NCBI RefSeq assembly: GCF_000002995.4
Contig: NW_025062478.1
Coordinates: 1,116,001 to 1,180,000, forward strand
DNA length: 64,000 nucleotides
Direction: 5' to 3'
Origin: Brugia malayi
Lineage: Eukaryota; Nematoda; Chromadorea; Rhabditida; Onchocercidae
Position numbers and translations under genes: made by a program. Positions within the stretch are counted from its first letter, which is position 1. Each line of letters begins with the position of its first letter. Below are positions 58,316 to 64,000 of this stretch, in pieces. Under the pieces are notes generated by a model that saw nothing but the letters and a program-made list of their open reading frames with translations, made no database searches and had not been told where the DNA came from.

Positions 58316-61300
58316 ATGGTAAAAAAGACGAATAAATTCATAAATAGTGCAGACAGTGCCGTGGATGATAGTATCAATGGGTTAATTCTTTCGCACGACA
58401 ATTTGGCAACTTTAGATGTAAAGCTTATGTTTTTTTTTTTTTTTTTTTTTTATTCTTCTTCTTTAGTTAAATTTTGACTAATCAAAAATGCAACTTTATT
58501 AATAGCTGAAGAGATTGAAATGCTGAGTATTATTTGTATATAGTATAGTGGGATCTGAATCTAAAACTAAATAATGTTGTAATTTTGTAGGCTCGCCATA
58601 TTTAAAATCGTGTTTTAAAAAAACTCCATATAGAAACTGTAGTTAAGTTATCATTAGACATGCTTAACTTTATTTGTAAATAATTCCTTTTTCTGCATTT
58701 TATATGTTTTTAATTGTTATAATTGCATCTTTTTTTTTTAAAAAATTTCAGTGTTGCCATCGTGTCGTTATTCGAGCTGATATTGATAAGCTGAAAGGAG
58801 GAAAACAAGTCACGCTACTTGCTGGTGGAGGTTCTGGGCATGAACCATTTGCAGCAGGTAATACTCTGGAAATTTTACATTCAGTAAAAAACTAACATAG
58901 TTTCAGTTGTAATATTACTGATATATTTGATGAGAAAGAACTTTTCGAAATTTTTTGTGAGAACTTCAAATATAATAAAAAAAAAATGAAAAGACTTGAG
59001 ACTTTTATTTTTTATTTAATTTTGTAGGTTTCGTTGGAAAAGGTTTTCTATCGGCCGCCGTTTGTGGAAATATTTTTGCATCACCACCTACTTCTCATAT
59101 TACTGCTGGCTTGAATGCTATTCGCAACAGTGGTAAGCAAATAATTTATAAAATTTTGTAAATGATTGCTCGGAATTCAAGTGAATTGTTTATGAGTAGT
59201 TAAGTGTCCAGTTTTCATTTTGTTTTTCGTGCTGAATTTTAGTTTCATATTTATAAACTTATTTTATTTGTCAGCTGGGATAGGCGTATTTGTTATCAAC
59301 TATACTGGTGATCGACTTAATTTTGGTTTAGCTTTGGAACGATTCAATGCAAGTCGGGAGAAAGAGGTTCGTAGATATAATAATATTTTGATAGGCATGA
59401 TAGAACCCTTCATGATATCAGCTACTGTTATAGATAGAAAACATAGATTAAGTTCTTAAAAACTTCATGTCAAACTTTTATGCACCATGAGCATAGGTCT
59501 ATGAGAGAGAACTAAGTAACTGGTGGACTTTTTTTTTTTCCTTTTTAATGGACGTAGAAATTAATGTTGTATTTAACACAAAAGTGAAAATGTCATTAAA
59601 TAGGTCTGAATGAACGCAGTATGTTCTAAGTCTGATCTGATTATGGTTAGCGAACTGTTCTTAAATAATTCAAAACAAAATTTGATGTTGAAAAGTTAAG
59701 TTATATATGTTGAAATTTTCTTCATCATGCGAATGTTCAGGATGGTGAAGCAGAAATGGTAATGATTGGTGATGATATAGCCCTGGAAGGTAGCATTGCT
59801 GGACGAGATGTTGGTCGTCGTGGTTTGGCAGGTGCTGTATTGTTATTAAAAGTAAGTCCTTCAAAATCAATTTCCATGTACAAATTTTCCAATTGATTTG
59901 TGTATTTTTCTTAGTAATCGATTTTCTGTCTTTAGATTGTTGGCGCAATGGCTGAAGAAGGTAAAGATCTGAAAACGATAACGACAACATCCAGAACTAT
60001 AAATGATAATTTAGGTTGGTCAAAAGGAATTCTACTTAAACAGAAATAAAAGAAAGAAGTAAATAAATAGAAGTAAATAATACTTCGATTGGTATTTTTG
60101 TTCAGAAACAATTTGGCAGTTGTGGTTAATAAGTTATAAAAGAAAATGGAATTTTTGTAAAACGAAAGTTGATCCAATATAATTTTGCAGTTTCAACATC
60201 TAATACTGTATTTTAAGATTATTTAGTAGAAGTAGTTTTGGTGATCATTTTCAGGCACTATTGGTGTCAGTCTTTCTGCATGTAGTTTACCTGGGAAAGG
60301 CCCAATGTTTGAACTGGAAGCTGATCAGATGGAATTTGGTCTCGGTATTCATGGTGAACCTGGTTTTGAAAGGAGTCAATACAGGACAGCAAAAGAAGTG
60401 ACAAAACTACTGCTGGAAAAGCTTGAAGGCAGCCAAAAACTGAATCTTCAAAAAGGTAAAAATGTTTGGAAAAAAAAGGAATAAAAGACTTTTGAAAAAC
60501 TTTTAATTTACTTTCTAATACGTGTAGGCGTAAAAGTTGGACTATGAAGTGTGAATCTTAGAATTTTAAACTAACTTTTTACATTTTCAGGCGAGAAACT
60601 GGTTGTTTTATTAAACAATCTTGGTGGAACATCACAAATTGAACTTAATATCCTATCTGGAGAAATCTGTTCATGGCTATGTAAGTTTTGTCTCAGTAAT
60701 TTTATCATTTGCTCTTGAAGATATTAGATAAGTAGATAATTTGACCTAGTTACTAGAATTGGATATACTGTAAACTTTGTTCTATGGTTAAAAGTTCAGT
60801 TTTCATACGATGAAAAAGAAATATTAGACTGGCATATTTATCAAAACATTTATTTCAAACTAGTGCATTCAATTTGACTTATTTGGAAATTTATGTTATT
60901 ATATGTTAAGATAAAAGGAATTATCGTCTTCAACGTTTCTATTCGGAGAATGTGATGACATCATTGAATGGTCATGGCATTAGTATTACGATTTTACGAT
61001 TGGTATCAGATGACTGGTTACGATATTTGGGTACATAAAACTAAAATTCCCTAAGTAGAGATTAAATGAGACTCCAAAAAGAATATTCAAGTGAATTCAA
61101 GAAACTGAGTTTAGCAAATCTATCATTTTGATTGTAACTTTTCCTCTCTCGTAAAATGAATTGCGATTTTACAGTTAGTATCAAAATACAATTAAATAGT
61201 AATAATTCAAGATGCGGTAACAGATGCACCTGCATGGCGAATGACACATTTGCCTCCGAAACTTTCATCTAATGCAAACGAAATCAGATCAACGGTAACT

Positions 61301-63702
61301 AAACAGGGAATTGATAAATATGTTGGAGCAACACTTTCTAGAGGTATAATTTTCTTTATTCATTAATTTTCATCAATCAAGTAATTTTTTTAATGAATTG
61401 TGTATTGCGATAGTATAATGTTATGATATCGTTCAAATACTTCAACATGAAAAAAAATTTTTTTTTAATTTGAAAATTTGTCGTAACAAAAAGTTTTCAA
61501 CTCAACATGAAATCAAGAGCATTTACTGAATCTTGCGATCCTATGGGTATATTTTTTTTTTTTTTTAATTTTCATCTAAAGTCGATACATCTACTATAAG
61601 ATCCTTGTTCCACTGTTCTACATTTATTGGATGTTTTCTTCAAGTTTGTCAATTTTGTGCAATTACTTGTACTGCTGTGGAAAAAACAAAAATGATTTTT
61701 TATTAAATTACTTGAAAATTAATTCACAACGCTATTATAACGATGAACTAGAGCCTTTGAAACATTAACTTGAAGCAGTTATACTTAAATACAAAATAAA
61801 GGTTGCAGAAAATGCAAAACTTGTAGAAGCAGCTATAAAAAAAGCATGTATAGCAATCCATGAAGCTGCAGATCTATTGAATGCTTTAGACGGTAGTGCA
61901 GGAGATGGTGACTGTGGAAATACACTTAAAATTGGTGCTAATAGTAAGTATTATTTTACTTATCATGCTCAAAAGAAGAAAACAATTACTGCAGAACATC
62001 TGTAAATTAACAGATGTTCTGCAGTAATTGTTAACAACCTCATTTTATAGTCGTAAATCAGCAACCATTTGTAGTTATTTTTTTATATTTTCAAGTTAAA
62101 TGATTTTAATATTTAAATATCTAACTCATTTTCTACTGTTGTTTTGCAGAAATTCTGAAATGTTTGGATGAGGAAAAGCTTAGATGTGACATGCCGCAAT
62201 CGTTATTTAATGAAATTTCACAAATATTTGAAAATGAAGTTGGTGGCACAGCTGGAGCTGTTAAGTTTTCAATTTTTCTTTTGATTTCTTCAAAAATTTT
62301 TTGGCTTTGATTTTGATATAATGATCTGGGTAATTTGATCTTAATCATCAATAATTAAAAAGACAAATTATAAGAGTTTATTGGCATATGTCAGATGAAA
62401 TTCTGTCAGGAAATGTCTGTCCATCATCATTTCGTCATCCTACGGTTGCTTTGTTTCTTCGCTGTATTGAAGCAATAATGTTGACAAGTTATTTGCAGCG
62501 AAAGAAATTGTTAAATTTTTTGAAAATAAAAATTGATAATAATCATTTATGCTTTCTAGTTGTATGCATTGATGTTCAGCTCAGCAGCTCAGGCATTTAT
62601 TGAATCAGCAACTGCAAAAGAGTGGCATGTAGCGTTGAAAAATAGCCTAGAAGCAATTATGAAATATGGGCAAGCTAAACCGGGTTCTAGATCTATGGTT
62701 TGTTTGTTTTTTTCATTTTCAAAACCGTAGATTTATTTCAAATGACAGGAAATATCTAACATTTAGGTTGACCGAGATATTAATAACAACTATGATGCAT
62801 TTTATCGTGATGCCAGTAATTGGAATGTGTCATTTTGAGCATCGAGACATTAGGCACAAGCTTTTCTCTTTAAATTCGAAATCATACTACGTAATCCAAC
62901 TATTCATGCATACTAGATTCTGGTACTGGTCATTTGCTGTCGGAGAAGTTTTGTTCACTTTTTACAGCTTTTTATAGTATTTGTTCAAGAAGTGCTATTT
63001 GATTTCTTCTTTTTTTTTTTAAAGCTTCTTATAAAAAAAGATCTTAAATTTTGAATGCAAAATTCTGTAAAGAAATTGGGAAAGATCAAATGTTCTTTTT
63101 GATTCTTGGCAAAAGTATATAACCGCTAAAGATATTATTATATTTTGCACTAAGTTTTTCGATGCAACTGATAACTAATAATTACAGGTAGATCCTTTAC
63201 ATGCTGCCGTAACAGCAATATCATGTGATAATCCCGAGAAGGTACAATGGGAAAATGCTGTGAAGGTAATGTTCGAGTTTATTCTTTCTTTATTTTTAAT
63301 TCTTCAATATTATTTTGGTATGAAATTATTTTTCTTCCTAGAATTAACATTCACGTTGACAAATTTCGTTGAGAATTTGTCAATTGTGTTGCTTTTTTTG
63401 ATCAAGTAGATCAGCAATTATTGGTAACAGTTTAGCTGTCAAATTTTTAACTGCAAATCGAGCTAAGTTTTTGCGCTGCAATGATTTCAACCTTTTGTTT
63501 TGTTTGTTTGTTTTTTTTTTTTTTTTTTTGTATGAATTGTTTGCAGCAAGCTGAAAAAAGTGCAGAAGAGACCAGTAATATGATTGCACAAGTTGGCCGT
63601 GCAAGTTACACTTCTGCATTGGTGCAAAAAGAGCCAGATGCTGGTGCAATTGCTGTGTCTATATGGTTACGAGCAGTTTATGAAGCTGTTTATTCGAAAT
63701 AA
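58316..63702 (+). CDS. TKFC: dihydroxyacetone kinase / triokinase-FMN cyclase
   Basis: Phosphorylates dihydroxyacetone (and glyceraldehyde in animals) with ATP in the cytosol; animal enzymes can also release cyclic FMN from FAD. Fifteen exons: 58316-58417, 58752-58857, 59028-59132, 59275-59366, 59741-59851, 59936-60014, 60255-60455, 60591-60680, 60911-61030, 61212-61343, 61809-61943, 62150-62259, 62560-62697, 63188-63265, 63547-63702 (584 residues; the human enzyme has 575). The DhaK domain (about 1-335) carries GGGSGHEP (59-66), [10 protein letters not shown] (113-122) and GLGIHGE (227-233), in which H231 is the residue that binds the substrate covalently. The DhaL domain (about 380-584) has GDGDCG (411-416) for nucleotide-Mg binding, [17 protein letters not shown] and GRASY near the end. 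All phases agree. The start was chosen by alignment with family N termini. At exon 11, the acceptor at 61808 is needed for phase. No break or missing key residue was found. Confidence 0.93.
61981..62032 (+). repeat. perfect 23-bp inverted repeat (hairpin) in a kinase intron
   Basis: 61981-62003 and 62010-62032 are exact reverse complements, separated by the 6-base loop AAATTA. The core is CTGCAGAACATCTGT paired with ACAGATGTTCTGCAG. It lies in the intron 38 bases after the donor of exon 11. In the intron RNA it would form an uninterrupted stem. Confidence 0.95.
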
Positions 63703-64000
63703 TTCGAATTTGAGATCAGTAATTGTATTGGATTTCATGGCACAGGTTGTATGTAATAATTATTGCATTCGGTAACTGTTGTTTGTTACTGCTATCTGGT
63801 TCTTGATTAGGATTTGAAAATCGGATTCTTTTCTTGTCCGACCTATTTTTTTTGTTCAAATCATGCTAATTTAATGCACATTTTTTAGTTAATGTGCTTA
63901 AATTTTTTGATGACTTCGAAAACAATGTATTTGAGAGTGAGGCGAGCATTGTATTTAGGAAATAATTTTTAAATTTTAGTAAATTTAATATACTTTTCAG
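63703..64000 (+). other. 3' flank of the kinase gene
   Basis: No canonical AATAAA follows the stop in the window. The window ends in TATACTTTTCAG, a strong acceptor, so another exon or a trans-spliced downstream gene probably starts right after position 64000. Confidence 0.4.

Noticed and set aside
61801..61808. Acceptor at 61800 (AATAAAG) for exon 11 of the kinase gene
   Set aside because: It shifts the frame relative to exon 10; the TTGCAG acceptor ending at 61808 restores phase 1 and the DhaL start.
1..64000. CRISPR arrays, bacterial operons or phage genes
   Set aside because: Spliced genes, polyadenylation signals and eukaryotic families are present throughout; the 34-bp minisatellite has no unique spacers.

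Overview
The window looks like nuclear DNA of a nematode, most likely a spirurid or filarial-type worm. This rests on very high A+T content, dense poly-T and poly-A runs, U-rich TTTCAG-type splice acceptors, multi-exon genes, short 5' leaders that begin right after an acceptor with no upstream exon (as expected for spliced-leader trans-splicing), and the families present. No species call is possible from sequence alone. All exon models were built by eye from reading frame, splice consensus and phase, so exon edges are inferences.

Layout. 1-637 is a candidate promoter. 669-20295 (+) encodes a 16-exon, about 770-residue Notch ligand of the Jagged/Serrate type, with an 8.7 kb third intron that holds several higher-complexity islands. 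23135-27200 (+) encodes a secreted protein with three small Cys modules, an acidic Glu/Thr-rich linker and a C-type lectin domain. 27855-34325 is a large imperfect palindrome: two arms of about 2.7-2.9 kb around a spacer of about 0.9 kb. Each arm carries a copy of the same secreted Gly/Met/Asn-rich gene (28568-30028 minus, 32540-33621 plus), transcribed outward from the centre. The arms are nearly identical in unique sequence, but the internal protein repeats have diverged into different arrays. 34326-37114 has little coding signal apart from an LTR-like patch. 37115-39400 is a second, unrelated inverted repeat (arms about 0.8 kb), followed by a possible tiny Lys-rich gene (39425-40312). 40313-46445 is largely empty. 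46516-54174 (+) encodes a LAPTM-like four-pass membrane protein with a long cytosolic tail. 55241-56495 is a 34-bp minisatellite of about 37 copies carrying a TTGATAA core in most units. 57085-57840 holds an ATT microsatellite, a purine tract and an ACGT-rich repeat block. 58316-63702 (+) encodes a complete dihydroxyacetone (triokinase-type) kinase in 15 exons.

The genes do not form an obvious pathway: one cell-cell signalling ligand, one secreted lectin, a recent pair of secreted low-complexity proteins, one endolysosomal-type membrane protein and one metabolic kinase. The strongest candidates for something new are the DOS-containing Jagged-type ligand in a nematode, the palindromic Gly-rich gene pair, the GATA-bearing minisatellite, and a perfect 23-bp intronic hairpin in the kinase gene.
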